NCBI GenBank assembly: GCA_963777755.1
Contig: CAVZSC010000026.1
Span: 372,001-436,000 of the forward strand
Source of the DNA: DATFWC01 sp963777755
GTDB taxonomy: Bacteria > Pseudomonadota > Alphaproteobacteria > Rhizobiales > Xanthobacteraceae
Length of the DNA stretch: 64,000 nucleotides
Direction of reading: 5' to 3'
Notes under the pieces: generated by a model
What the model saw: only the letters and a program-made list of their open reading frames with translations
Told to the model about the DNA's origin: nothing
Databases searched by the model: none
In this document: positions 11,136-19,589 of the stretch, piece by piece
Position numbering within the stretch: the first letter of the stretch is position 1
Layout of the letters: every line of letters begins with the position of its first letter
Translations under genes and position numbers: made by a program

Positions 11136-12650
11136 ATGAGCATCGATGCCGAAGTGTGCGTGATCGGCGCCGGGCCGGCCGGACTGACGGCCGCCTATTG
11201 CCTCACCAAGGAACGCCGCTCGGTGCTCGTGCTGGAGAAGGATCCGGTCTATGTCGGCGGGATCAGCCGAACGGTGAGCTACAAGGGCTTCTCCTTCGAC
11301 ATCGGCGGCCATCGCTTCTTTTCCAAGTCGAAAGAGGTGGTCGACCTGTGGCGCGAGATCCTGCCCGACGATTTCATCGAGCGGCCGCGCCTCTCGCGCA
11401 TCTATTACGACGGGAAATTCTATTCCTATCCGCTCAAGGCGTTCGAAGCGCTCGCCAATCTCGGCCTCTTCACCAGCGCCGCCTGCATGCTCTCCTACGC
11501 GTGGGCCAAGATGTCGCCGATCGCGAAACCGCAGAGCTTCCACGACTGGGTGCGCAACCAGTTCGGCGAGCGCCTCTTCCGCATGTTCTTCAAGACCTAC
11601 ACCGAAAAGGTGTGGGGCATGTCGTGCGACGAGATTTCCGCCGACTGGGCGGCGCAACGCATCAAGGGCCTCGATCTGCGCGTCGCCGTCATGAACGCGC
11701 TGACGCGCTCGCTGAAGCCGCGCCGCCGTGGCAATGCGTCCGGCGGACCGGTGGTGAAGACGCTGATCGAAAGCTTCCAATACCCGCGCAAGGGCCCCGG
11801 CATGATGTGGGAGGCGGCGGCCGCCAAGATCGCGGCGCGCGGCGGGCGGGTGCTGATGGGCCGCGACATGCGGCGGCTCACCTATGACGCGGCCCGCCGG
11901 CTGTGGCGCATCGACGTCGTCACCGCCGACGGCAAGGAAGAGAGCTTCACGGCGCGTCACGTCATCAGCTCGGCCCCGGTGCGCGAGCTGACCGAGAGGA
12001 TCTCGCCGCTGCCGATCTCGCTGTTCCATGCGCGCCGGCTGCGCTACCGCGATTTCCTCACCGTCGCGCTGATGGTGAAAAAAGCCGATCTGTTTCCCGA
12101 CAACTGGATCTACATCCACGAACCTGCCGTGAAGGTCGGGCGGATCCAGAATTTCGGCTCGTGGTCGCCCGAGATGGTGCCGGCCGGCATGAGCTGCCTC
12201 GGGCTCGAATATTTCTGCTTCGAGGGCGACGGATTGTGGGCCAGCGCTGATGCCGAACTGATCACGCTCGCCGGGAGAGAGTGCGCCAAGGTCGGTCTCA
12301 TCGCCGCGGGCGATGTCGTGGATGCCTGCGTGGTGCGCCAGCCGAAGGCCTACCCGGTGTATGACGAGGACTACCGCCAGAACGTGGACATGATCCGCCT
12401 CGACCTCGAGCGCACCTATCCGACGCTGCACCTGGTCGGCCGCAACGGCATGCACAAGTACAATAACCAGGATCACGCCATGATGACCGCGATGCTCACC
12501 GCGCGGAACATCGTAGCGGGCGAGCGCCTCTACGACGTGTGGAACGTCAACGAGGATGCCGAGTACCATGAAGCGGGTGCTTCGGGCGTCAGGGAAGCGC
12601 TTGCAAGCGAGCGCCAGGTGCCGCGCAAGGCCGTCACCCGCGCCGCGTAG
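11136..12650 (+). CDS. FAD-dependent oxidoreductase, UDP-galactopyranose-mutase-like
   Basis: This 504-residue flavoprotein starts with the dinucleotide-binding motif CVIGAGPAGLTAAY (about residues 8-21), followed by LVLEKDPVYVGGISRTV and the G-G-H loop FDIGGHRFFSK, features shared by UDP-galactopyranose mutase and related amine-oxidase-fold proteins. Near the C-terminus, LHLVGRNGMHKYNNQDHAM holds the second flavin contact. A clear AGAGG-type ribosome-binding site precedes the ATG at 11136. Association with gtrA and three glycosyltransferases suggests it shapes a nucleotide or lipid-linked sugar; the exact reaction is inferred from family only. Confidence 0.85.
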   Translation: MSIDAEVCVIGAGPAGLTAAYCLTKERRSVLVLEKDPVYVGGISRTVSYKGFSFDIGGHRFFSKSKEVVDLWREILPDDFIERPRLSRIYYDGKFYSYPLKAFEALANLGLFTSAACMLSYAWAKMSPIAKPQSFHDWVRNQFGERLFRMFFKTYTEKVWGMSCDEISADWAAQRIKGLDLRVAVMNALTRSLKPRRRGNASGGPVVKTLIESFQYPRKGPGMMWEAAAAKIAARGGRVLMGRDMRRLTYDAARRLWRIDVVTADGKEESFTARHVISSAPVRELTERISPLPISLFHARRLRYRDFLTVALMVKKADLFPDNWIYIHEPAVKVGRIQNFGSWSPEMVPAGMSCLGLEYFCFEGDGLWASADAELITLAGRECAKVGLIAAGDVVDACVVRQPKAYPVYDEDYRQNVDMIRLDLERTYPTLHLVGRNGMHKYNNQDHAMMTAMLTARNIVAGERLYDVWNVNEDAEYHEAGASGVREALASERQVPRKAVTRAA

Positions 12651-12737
12651 CCTGGATGGAGCGAAGCGCAATCCGGGCCTTCATCTCCGGCTGGATGCAG
12701 ATGCGCCGCCGACCGCGGCAAATGATTTTCAACGATC

Positions 12738-12794
12738 CTCACGCATCCGTGAGAGAAAGTTGCGTTGACACCCCAGAGAACTTGTTGGCATAGC
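12738..12794 (+). promoter_or_regulatory. Possible promoter and operator ahead of the ECF sigma gene
   Basis: A perfect inverted repeat, CTCACG-CATC-CGTGAG (12738-12753), is followed by TTGACA (12765-12770) and a weak CATAGC about 18 bp further on. The set lies 110-165 bp before the ATG of the sigma gene. Spacing is reasonable but the -10 match is poor, so this is only a candidate. The stretch 12651-12677 just after the flavoprotein gene holds a small palindrome (CCTGGATG...CAATCCGGG) of the common intergenic type. Confidence 0.3.
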
Positions 12795-12905
12795 GCCTGA
12801 TATCAAACAAACGGCGCGCACCCTCATCGTGCGTCGTGCCAACGATAAGCTGAATTCGGGGTCGAGGTGGCGCGCAGCCAAACGTGGTACGCGTGCGGAG
12901 GATGC

Positions 12906-13493
12906 ATGCTCGACCGCCCGAACGGCGCGCCGGAAGCGGCGCGCGCACTCGCGCAGCTCATCGCCGCAACCGGCCGCGGCGATCGCAAGGCGTTCGCCGC
13001 GCTCTATGCGGCAACCAGCGCCAAGCTCTACGGCACTGCGCTCGCCGTTCTCCGGCGCCGTGATCTCGCCGAAGACGTTGTGCAGGAAGCCTATGTACGC
13101 ATCTGGCACAACGCCGCGAGCTACGATCCGGCACGCGGCTCGCCGATCACCTGGATGGCGACGATCGTGCGTCATCTCGCGATCGATGCGGTCCGCAGCC
13201 GCGACGCACGACCGATGGGCGAGGAGAGCGAGCTCCTGGCGATCCCGGCCGACGTTCCTGATCCGTTGGAGGAGATGGCCGCACTGCAGCGGCGGCGCCG
13301 CGCGCTCGCGCTGCTCAAGGAGCTCGATCCGTTGAAGCGGCGGCTGGTGATCGCCGCGTATCTGCACGGCGAGAGCCGCGAGCAGCTGGCCGAGCGGTTC
13401 GGCGCACCGGTGAATACGATCAAGACCTGGCTCAGGCGCGCCATCCTGGAGATGCGGGCGGCCTGCGACGACGAGGAGCGCGGCGTCGCGTAG
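12906..13493 (+). CDS. ECF sigma factor (RpoE/SigK-like)
   Basis: The 195-residue sigma-70 family protein has only regions 2 and 4. Region 2 spans about residues 20-95, with DRKAFAALYAATSAKLYG and the core-binding stretch AEDVVQEAYVRIWHNA; region 4 spans about 125-180 and ends in the helix-turn-helix ESREQLAERFGAPVNTIKTWLRRA. ECF factors of this SigK-like group normally have a membrane anti-sigma gene (RskA/ChrR-like) directly downstream. Here the next gene is alkB, so the partner is missing from its usual place. ATG 12906 was chosen over an upstream in-frame start because it gives the usual short leader. Confidence 0.9.
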   Translation: MLDRPNGAPEAARALAQLIAATGRGDRKAFAALYAATSAKLYGTALAVLRRRDLAEDVVQEAYVRIWHNAASYDPARGSPITWMATIVRHLAIDAVRSRDARPMGEESELLAIPADVPDPLEEMAALQRRRRALALLKELDPLKRRLVIAAYLHGESREQLAERFGAPVNTIKTWLRRAILEMRAACDDEERGVA

Positions 13494-13564
13494 CGTGGGC
13501 AAAATCGCTGATTGATGATTCTCCGCGTGGGTAAGGGCGCATAAGCGATTTTGCCCACGCGGAG
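13493..13564. repeat. Two competing palindromes after the sigma gene
   Basis: A perfect 17-bp inverted repeat (GCGTGGGCAAAATCGCT at 13493-13509, partner at 13544-13560) begins at the last base of the sigma stop codon. Its right arm also pairs perfectly with CTCCGCGTGGG (13521-13531) through 13554-13564. Only one of the two hairpins can form at a time. This resembles a REP-type mobile palindrome; it may also protect or terminate the sigma mRNA. Confidence 0.7.
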
Positions 13565-13636
13565 ATGGCTTGCCGGCGCCTTTGCCCACCCTACGGACCC
13601 TTTGTTCCTCACCGGGCCAGCGGCTATCTATGCGTC

Positions 13637-14260
13637 ATGGCCGCCACGCACATCCAGCCGGGCGCAATCCTCACCCCGGCGTATCTCGACCGCGCCGGTC
13701 AGGAGCGGCTGCTCGCCGCGGTGCGCGCGGTGCTCAGTGCCGCGCCGCTGTACGTGCCGCGCATGCCGAAGACCGGCAAGGCGATGTCGGTCGCCATGAG
13801 CAATTGCGGCCCGCTCGGCTGGGTCACCGACGAAGGCGGCTATCGTTACCAGGCGACCCATCCGCACACCGGTGTGCCGTGGCCTGCCATCCCCGAGCCC
13901 CTGCTCGCCGCGTGGCGGGATCTCGCCGGCTACCCGCATCCGCCGCAAGCGTGCCTGATCAACTACTACGCGGCGGAGGCCCGCATGGGCCTGCACCAGG
14001 ACCGCGACGAGCAGGATTTCGCCGCGCCGGTGGTCTCGCTCTCGCTCGGCGATACCTGCCTGTTCCGCATCGGCGGCACGCGCCGCAACGACGCAACCCG
14101 TTCGCTGCGCCTCGCCTCCGGCGACGCGGTCGTGCTCGGCGGCGAGGCGCGCCTCGCCTTCCATGGCGTCGATCGCATCATGCCTGGAAGCTCGACCCTG
14201 CTGCCCGAGGGCGGACAAATCAATCTGACGCTGCGCCGGGTGACCCAGGCCGGCGCATAG
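13637..14260 (+). CDS. alkB: Alpha-ketoglutarate-dependent alkylated-DNA dioxygenase AlkB
   Basis: The 207-residue protein directly reverses 1-methyladenine and 3-methylcytosine lesions using Fe(II) and 2-oxoglutarate. The iron ligands are visible as H120 and D122 in MGLHQDRDEQ and H176 in LAFHGVDRI; the 2-oxoglutarate-binding arginine is R200 in INLTLRR. The substrate-binding N-terminal part includes MSVAMSNCGPLGWVTD. Length and order match Escherichia coli AlkB. ATG 13637 follows directly after a non-coding repeat stretch. It sits next to an ECF sigma gene, but no shared promoter is evident. Confidence 0.93.
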   Translation: MAATHIQPGAILTPAYLDRAGQERLLAAVRAVLSAAPLYVPRMPKTGKAMSVAMSNCGPLGWVTDEGGYRYQATHPHTGVPWPAIPEPLLAAWRDLAGYPHPPQACLINYYAAEARMGLHQDRDEQDFAAPVVSLSLGDTCLFRIGGTRRNDATRSLRLASGDAVVLGGEARLAFHGVDRIMPGSSTLLPEGGQINLTLRRVTQAGA

Positions 14261-14356
14261 TGATCCGATATGGCAAGACCGCATTGTCGCCAACCTTGCG
14301 GCTCTGTATGTGGCGGAGTGCGGCAGAAGGTTAACTCGCTGCCAAAGGATTCGCGC

Positions 14357-15310
14357 ATGCGCTGCTTCGTCATCGCCTCGTTCGCCGCGCTCACGCTCTT
14401 CGCGAGCCCCGGTCCCGCGGCACTGGCGGCCGAACCGATGTTTCCGCCCGGCTCGCGCGTCGGCCTGATACCACCGCAAGGCTTCGACATGGGCAAGGCT
14501 TTTGCCGGCTTCGAGGATCGGCAGAGGAACGCCTTGATCGTGATCAGCGAATATCCGGCCGCCGCCTATCCCGACTTGGAAAACCATGTGGCGGCGGAGC
14601 AGATGCAGAAGCAGGGCCTTGTGGTCGAGGGCCGCGAGCCGATGACGCTTGCACCGGGGCCGGGTTTCCTCGTGGTCGGCTCGCAGCAGGCCGGGGGGAC
14701 TGCATTCCGCCGCTGGGTGCTGGTCGCCCAGACCCCTCAGTTCACCGCGATCGTCTCGGTGCAGGTGCCGATCGACGAGAAGGAGGCCTATCCGGACGCC
14801 TCGGTGCGCGCCTCGCTGGCGACCTTTGCGGTGCGCGCCAAGGCACCCGCGGAGGAGCAACTCGGTGCGCTGCCGTTCACGTTGCGCGACCTCGCCGGCT
14901 TCCGCGTCGCGCGCGTGATGGCGGGCACTGCCACGCTGTTGACCGACGGTCCGGAGGACAATCTCGAAGTCGCCGAACAGCCGCTCGTGCTGATCGCCGC
15001 AGCGCCCGGCGCTCCCCCGTCACAGCCGGCCGACCGCGATCGCTTCGCCCGCGGCGTCCTGTCGGAAACGCCCGGGATCAAGGAAGTGCGGCTGATGCGT
15101 TCGGAGCCGCTCCGGGTCGGCGGCGCGCCCGGACACGAGATCCTGGCTGAAGCCAAGGACGTGAAGTCCGGCGCCGACGTGATGGTGGCTCAGTGGCTGC
15201 GCTTCGGCACGAGCGGCCATCTGCGCATCCTTGCGCTCGCACGCAAGGACGGCTGGTCCGACATCTTCATGCGCGTACGGACCGTGCGCGACGGCATCGA
15301 TCTCAAGTGA
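14357..15310 (+). CDS. Secreted protein of unknown function
   Basis: The product has 317 residues with a signal peptide (MRCFVIASFAALTLFASPG, cleavage probably after ALAA). The mature part is soluble and without cysteine pairs or a recognisable enzymatic motif. It starts FPPGSRVGLIPPQGFDMGKAFAGFED and contains two similar-looking halves, each with a 'hypothetical stress-response' style pattern (GREPMTLAPGPGFLVVG; SEPLRVGGAPGHEILAEA), in which R-x-x-x-(L)-x-x-G-(A)PG(F/H) recurs. This suggests an internal duplication. Similar proteins are common in Bradyrhizobium relatives; no function is known to me. It is convergent with grpE (stop codons adjacent). Confidence 0.8.
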   Translation: MRCFVIASFAALTLFASPGPAALAAEPMFPPGSRVGLIPPQGFDMGKAFAGFEDRQRNALIVISEYPAAAYPDLENHVAAEQMQKQGLVVEGREPMTLAPGPGFLVVGSQQAGGTAFRRWVLVAQTPQFTAIVSVQVPIDEKEAYPDASVRASLATFAVRAKAPAEEQLGALPFTLRDLAGFRVARVMAGTATLLTDGPEDNLEVAEQPLVLIAAAPGAPPSQPADRDRFARGVLSETPGIKEVRLMRSEPLRVGGAPGHEILAEAKDVKSGADVMVAQWLRFGTSGHLRILALARKDGWSDIFMRVRTVRDGIDLK

Positions 15311-15955
15311 TCAGGTTGTGCCGGGAGAGGCGCCGGCATTGTCGTTGGCCGGCGCCTCGGCTGCGGCCTCCCCGGCTGGCGGCGCCTTCGGGCCGCCCTT
15401 GGCGATACCGACCATGGCGGGGCGCAGCACCCGCTCGCCGATCGAATAGCCGGACTGCACGACCTGCACGACGGTGCCTGCGGGCACCGACGGGTCCGGC
15501 ACCTCGAACATGGCCTGATGCCGGTGCGGATCGAATTTCTGTCCCTTGGGGTCGAGCTTCTGTACACCGTGCTTTTCCAACGCCTTGATGAGCTCGCGCT
15601 CGGTCAGTTCGACGCCGTCGAGCAATGCCTTGACGCCGGGCTCGGCCTTCTCGCGGATTTCCGCGTCGAGTGCCTGCAGCGCGCGCTCCATGTTGTCCGC
15701 GACCGTCACCACGTCCCGCGCGAACTGGGTGATCCCATAAAGGCGTGCGTCCGCCACCTCGCGTTCGGTGCGCCGCCGCAAGTTCTCCATCTCGGCCAGT
15801 GCCCGCAGCAGCCTGTCCTTCAAGCTCGCGATCTCCTCGTTCAGCGCCGCGGTCGGATCGGCAGACGGAGGTCGCGCCTCGGTCGGTGTGCCATTCTCCG
15901 GTGCCGGCTCCTCGGCCTTGTTTGGGGCGGCGTCGGGCGCATGCGTGTCCGTCAT
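15311..15955 (-). CDS. grpE: Nucleotide exchange factor GrpE
   Basis: The 214-residue protein has a charged, disordered N-terminus, a long coiled coil (EEIASLKDRLLRALAEMENLRRRTEREV) and the compact beta domain with FDPHRHQAMFEVP and VVQSGYSIGERVLRPAMV. It is the GrpE dimer that opens the DnaK nucleotide site. The C-terminal Ala/Pro-rich tail is longer than in Escherichia coli but usual in this group. ATG 15955 is chosen over the upstream in-frame start at 15994. A sigma32-like promoter is visible upstream. hrcA is the next gene upstream on the same strand, 272 bp away. Confidence 0.97.
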   Translation of the reverse strand: MTDTHAPDAAPNKAEEPAPENGTPTEARPPSADPTAALNEEIASLKDRLLRALAEMENLRRRTEREVADARLYGITQFARDVVTVADNMERALQALDAEIREKAEPGVKALLDGVELTERELIKALEKHGVQKLDPKGQKFDPHRHQAMFEVPDPSVPAGTVVQVVQSGYSIGERVLRPAMVGIAKGGPKAPPAGEAAAEAPANDNAGASPGTT

Positions 15956-15992
15956 CGCCAGGTTCCTGTTTTGATTGGATTCCTCGCCCCGC

Positions 15993-16021
15993 ATATCAGG
16001 GTTCGGGGCAGAAAAATCAAG
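15993..16021 (-). promoter_or_regulatory. Sigma32-like promoter candidate for grpE
   Basis: On the reverse strand CTTG (16021-16018) is followed after 18 bp by CTGATATGCG (from 15999 down). This matches the alphaproteobacterial heat-shock form CTTG-N17/18-CYTATnTnnG with one mismatch (G for the third base of the -10). It lies about 40 bp before the grpE ATG. The same type of element precedes dnaK, which supports the assignment. Confidence 0.42.
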
Positions 16022-16227
16022 CGGGGCCCTCGAGTCGCCGGGCCGGCAATGACCAGGCAGACCGCAACTCGTACCGGTGGGCGGCGCAAGGGCCGCGTTT
16101 CGTCTCGCCCGGTCATCCCCGATCCCCAGGCGCCCAAATCGCGCAAGCCCGCTTATGCGCCATCGCGGCCTCGGCGGCCTTGCGCTGGATCAAGCGGTCC
16201 CTGGGTGTGGAGTGGGGCAGCCTACAC

Positions 16228-17310
16228 CTACCCCGCCAGCAACTTGCTCACCACCTTGGCGGTGTAGTCCACCATGGGAATGATGCGCGCGTAGTTCAGT
16301 CGCGTCGGCCCGATCACCCCGAGCACCCCGACGATTCGGCCCGCACTGTCATGGTAGGGCGCGACGATGGTGGAGGAGCCGGACAGCGAGAACAGCTTGT
16401 TTTCCGAGCCGATGAAGATGCGCACGCCCTCGGCGCGCTCGGCCCGTCCCAGGATGTCGACCAGTCCGCGCTTGGTCTCCAGATCGTCGAACAGGAGGCG
16501 AACGCGCTCGAGATCCTCCAGCGCCTTGAGATCGTCGAGCAGGTTGGCGTGACCGCGGACGATCAGCCGCCGCTCGTCGTGCTCCCCACCGGACCAGCTG
16601 GCAAGCCCGGCGGCCACGATCCGCTGCGTCAGCTCGTCGAGCTGCGCCTGCCCCTGGACCAGCGCGCGCTCGAGGTCGGCTTTCGCCTCCAACAGGGTGC
16701 GGCCGCGCACGTGGGCATTGAGGAAATTGGTGGCCTCGGTGAGCGCCGAGGTCGGCAGCCCGGGCGGCAGATTGACGATGCGGTTCTCGATCTGGCCGTC
16801 CTCGGCGACCAGCACCACCAGGGCGCGCTCCGGCTCGAGGCGCACGAATTCGATGTGCTTGAGGCGCACGTTGGATTTGTCGGTGAGCACGACCCCGGCC
16901 GCCCGGGCAAGCCCCGACAGCATGCCGGACGCCTCGTTGAGCACACCTTCGATGGTGCGTCCCGGCGACCCGGCGGCCACCTGGGCCTCGATGGCGCGGC
17001 GATCCTGCTCGGTGAGATCGCCGATCTCCATCAAGGCATCGACGAAGAACCGCAGGCCGATCTCCGTCGGCAGCCGCCCGGCCGAGGTGTGCGGCGCGTA
17101 GACCAGCCCCAGCTGCTCGAGGTCCGACATGACGTTGCGCACGGAGGCGGGCGACAGCGTCATCGGAATGAGGCGCGAGATGTTGCGCGAGCCGACCGGC
17201 TCCCCGGTCGCCAGATAGCTTTCGACGATCTGCCGGAAGATCTCGCGCGAGCGCTCGTTGAGCTGCGCGAGGCCGATCTGGGTGGTGCCGACCGGAACGT
17301 CCTGGGACAA
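16228..17310 (-). CDS. hrcA: Heat-inducible transcription repressor HrcA
   Basis: HrcA represses groESL-type operons by binding CIRCE and needs GroEL to stay active. The winged helix lies in the first 80 residues (LNERSREIFRQIVESYLATGEPVGSRN, LSPASVRNVMSDLEQLGL), followed by the GAF-like and dimerisation domains ending in RLNYARIIPMVDYTAKVVSKLL. I place the start at a TTG (17310) because a perfect AAGGAG sits 6 bp upstream; the frame also stays open to another TTG at 17340, which would put that AAGGAG inside the gene. No CIRCE element is present in this window, so its targets lie elsewhere. Confidence 0.95.
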   Translation of the reverse strand: MSQDVPVGTTQIGLAQLNERSREIFRQIVESYLATGEPVGSRNISRLIPMTLSPASVRNVMSDLEQLGLVYAPHTSAGRLPTEIGLRFFVDALMEIGDLTEQDRRAIEAQVAAGSPGRTIEGVLNEASGMLSGLARAAGVVLTDKSNVRLKHIEFVRLEPERALVVLVAEDGQIENRIVNLPPGLPTSALTEATNFLNAHVRGRTLLEAKADLERALVQGQAQLDELTQRIVAAGLASWSGGEHDERRLIVRGHANLLDDLKALEDLERVRLLFDDLETKRGLVDILGRAERAEGVRIFIGSENKLFSLSGSSTIVAPYHDSAGRIVGVLGVIGPTRLNYARIIPMVDYTAKVVSKLLAG

Positions 17311-17436
17311 GAACAACTCCTTGTACTGAGCAGACAACAATGTTCATCCCGCCGCGCAAATTCAAGCGCCGGACATGGAAGGGAATTCTGCTATGGTCAC
17401 CCTTCGCGCAGCATATACGCTATCCAGTGGGGGGAG

Positions 17437-18441
17437 ATGATCATCGTGGGGCAGAACGCGTCGCGTCGGCGCAGCCGCATCGGGCCTGTCCAGACGCTGG
17501 CCATCGCCGCCGCGCTGTTCGCTGCGGCGCCCGTCGGCGCACAGACTTATCCCGACAAGCCGATCAGGCTGGTGGTGCCGGGTGCGCCGGGCGGGCCGAC
17601 CGACATGCCGGCGCGCCTTGCCTCGCAGTTCCTGCCGAAGCTCGGCCAGCCGGCCGTGATCGAGAATCGCCCCGGTGCCGGCGGCGCCATCGGGGCGCGC
17701 GCGGTGGCGGCGGCACCGCCCGACGGCTACACGCTGCTGATCGGCAACACCAGCGTGCTCGCGGTGATCCCAGCGGTATCGGCGAGCGCCGGGTACGATC
17801 CGACCCGCAGCCTCACGCCGGTCGCGAAATTCTCCGAGAGCTTCCAGATCCTCGTGGTCCACCCGTCGCTCCCAGTGAAGACCGTGCGCGAGCTGATCGA
17901 TTACGCCAAGGCGAATCCCGGCAGGCTCAACTATGCCCATACCGGCGCCGGCGGCCTGCCGCATCTCACCGGCGAACTGTTCCTGTCGCGCGCTAACGTC
18001 AATATCGTCGGCGTGCCCTATCGCAGCGGCGGCGAATCGGTGACTGCGGTGCTGAGCGAAGCCGTGCACATGACGTTCGAGGGGATCACGATCCTGTTGC
18101 CCCTCATTCGCGAGGGCAAGGTGCGGGCGCTGGCGGTGACCAGCCGCACGCGCACGTCGCTCGCGCCCGACCTGCCGACCATGATCGAGGCCGGCGTTCC
18201 CGACTACGAGGTCACGACGTTCAACGGAATGATGGCGCCGGCGGGCACACCGGCGGCCATCGTCCAGCGGCTCAATACGACAATCAACGAGGGCGTGCAG
18301 GCGCCCGACATGCAGGAGACCATCACCAAGCTCGGCGCCGTCACCAACCCCGGAACGCCCGAGCAATTCGGCGCGTTCATCGCCGCGGAGCTCGCGAAAT
18401 GGCGGTCGGTCGCCCAAGCGGCTAATGTGAAGCTCGATTAG
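17437..18441 (+). CDS. Bug-family (TctC-like) periplasmic binding protein
   Basis: This 334-residue protein has a signal peptide ending near GAQ (residue 36) and the Bug-family start YPDKPIRLVVPGAPGGPTD, in which PGGPTD forms the ligand-carboxylate loop. ENRPGAGGAIGARAV, VPYRSGGESVTAVLSE and MMAPAGTPAAIVQRLN are further family motifs. Such proteins bind carboxylates or aromatic acids, usually for tripartite tricarboxylate (TctAB) transporters, but many occur singly, as here. The ATG follows a GGGGAG ribosome-binding site. The dioxygenase gene comes 46 bp later in the same direction, suggesting that an aromatic acid could be the ligand. Confidence 0.9.
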   Translation: MIIVGQNASRRRSRIGPVQTLAIAAALFAAAPVGAQTYPDKPIRLVVPGAPGGPTDMPARLASQFLPKLGQPAVIENRPGAGGAIGARAVAAAPPDGYTLLIGNTSVLAVIPAVSASAGYDPTRSLTPVAKFSESFQILVVHPSLPVKTVRELIDYAKANPGRLNYAHTGAGGLPHLTGELFLSRANVNIVGVPYRSGGESVTAVLSEAVHMTFEGITILLPLIREGKVRALAVTSRTRTSLAPDLPTMIEAGVPDYEVTTFNGMMAPAGTPAAIVQRLNTTINEGVQAPDMQETITKLGAVTNPGTPEQFGAFIAAELAKWRSVAQAANVKLD

Positions 18442-18487
18442 CATAGGCTGACGCGCTCTGGCGCCGGCCAGCGAAGGAACAAGACAA

Positions 18488-19486
18488 ATGGCAAAAATCG
18501 TCCTGGGACTGGGAACCTCGCACACCCCCATGCTGCTCGCCTCCGACGAGACGCTGCCCCGGTTCCTCGAGACCGATCAGACGATCAAGCACCGCGACAA
18601 GGAGGGAAATCCGGTCACTTACGCGGCCCTGGTCGAGCAGGCCGATCCGCAGCTCGCCGAGATGACGCGGCCCGAGCAACTGGTGGCGCGTCAGAATATC
18701 GCGCGCGCCGCGAGCAAGCGGCTGAGCCAGACGTTGAGCCATGCGGCGCTCGACGCGCTCGTCGTCATGGGCGACGATCAGAACGAGAGCTACAAGGAAG
18801 ACTGCCGGCCGACGTTTGCGATCTACTACGGCGACTCCATCCGCAACAGCAACGAGCAGCACGACTATTATCGCGAACGCTTTCCCGAATGGTACGTGCA
18901 GAATCGGCAGGCCTTCTTCGAGTCCGACAAGCCGCGCGACTATGTGGTCCGCTCGGATCTCGCCGTCCATCTCATCGAATTCCTGATGGACATGGATTTC
19001 GATCTTGCCGCCTCGCAGTGCCTGCCCAAGGGCGAAGGCGAGGGGCACGCCATGGCCTACATCCACCGGCGCGTGATGGACGAGGCTAATCCGGTCCCGA
19101 TCGTGCCGATCTTCCTCAACACCTACTATGCGCCGAACCAGCCGCGCCCGCGCCGCTGCTACGCCTTCGGGCAGGCGGTGCGCAAGGCGGTGGAAAGCTT
19201 CGCCGGCGAGGCGCGCGTCGGCATCGCCGCCTCCGGCGGCTTGAGCCACTTCCTGGTGGACGAGGCGTTCGACCGCTCCATCCTCAAGGCCTGTGCCGAC
19301 AAGGATGAGGCGTTCCTGAAGAATCTTCCGCGCAACAAGCTCCACGCCGGCAGCTCGGAGATCCTCAACTGGGTCGCACTTGCCGGCGCGGTGGAGCACC
19401 TCGACCTCAGCTGGTTCGAATACGTCCCGGGCTATCGCACCCCCGCCGGCACCGGCACCGGCCTGAGCTTCGCCATCTGGGCCTAG
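18488..19486 (+). CDS. LigB-type class III extradiol ring-cleavage dioxygenase
   Basis: The protein has 332 residues. The N-terminal GLGTSHTPML supplies the first iron-ligand histidine (H12), and GGLSHFLVDEAFD near residue 255 carries the conserved His-Phe of the LigB fold; ALVVMGDDQNE is the typical central strand. These enzymes open catechol-type rings next to the hydroxyls using non-haem Fe(II); the closest named family is the protocatechuate 4,5-dioxygenase beta chain. No small LigA-type alpha chain lies next to it, so it may act alone or on a different catechol. A LigJ-like hydratase, acting later in that pathway, is at 29.4 kb. Confidence 0.85.
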   Translation: MAKIVLGLGTSHTPMLLASDETLPRFLETDQTIKHRDKEGNPVTYAALVEQADPQLAEMTRPEQLVARQNIARAASKRLSQTLSHAALDALVVMGDDQNESYKEDCRPTFAIYYGDSIRNSNEQHDYYRERFPEWYVQNRQAFFESDKPRDYVVRSDLAVHLIEFLMDMDFDLAASQCLPKGEGEGHAMAYIHRRVMDEANPVPIVPIFLNTYYAPNQPRPRRCYAFGQAVRKAVESFAGEARVGIAASGGLSHFLVDEAFDRSILKACADKDEAFLKNLPRNKLHAGSSEILNWVALAGAVEHLDLSWFEYVPGYRTPAGTGTGLSFAIWA

Positions 19487-19589
19487 GCCCTATCGAATCG
19501 TCTTGTCGGCCGTTCCGTCACCACCTAAAAGTCGGCGCCCTGACAGAACAACGTTCGCGGCGCTTGGGCGCGGCGCCGGAGGAGACGCG

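Noticed and set aside
16030..16227. Possible small gene between hrcA and grpE (Arg/Ser-rich frame)
   Set aside because: No ribosome-binding site, biased composition and no recognisable family; treated as intergenic.
15745..17436. Long N-terminal extension of the Bug protein frame
   Set aside because: It is antisense to grpE and hrcA; the real gene starts at 17437 with a ribosome-binding site and signal peptide.
16228..17436. CIRCE element near hrcA
   Set aside because: No TTAGCACTC-N9-GAGTGCTAA pair is present in the hrcA or dnaK regions.
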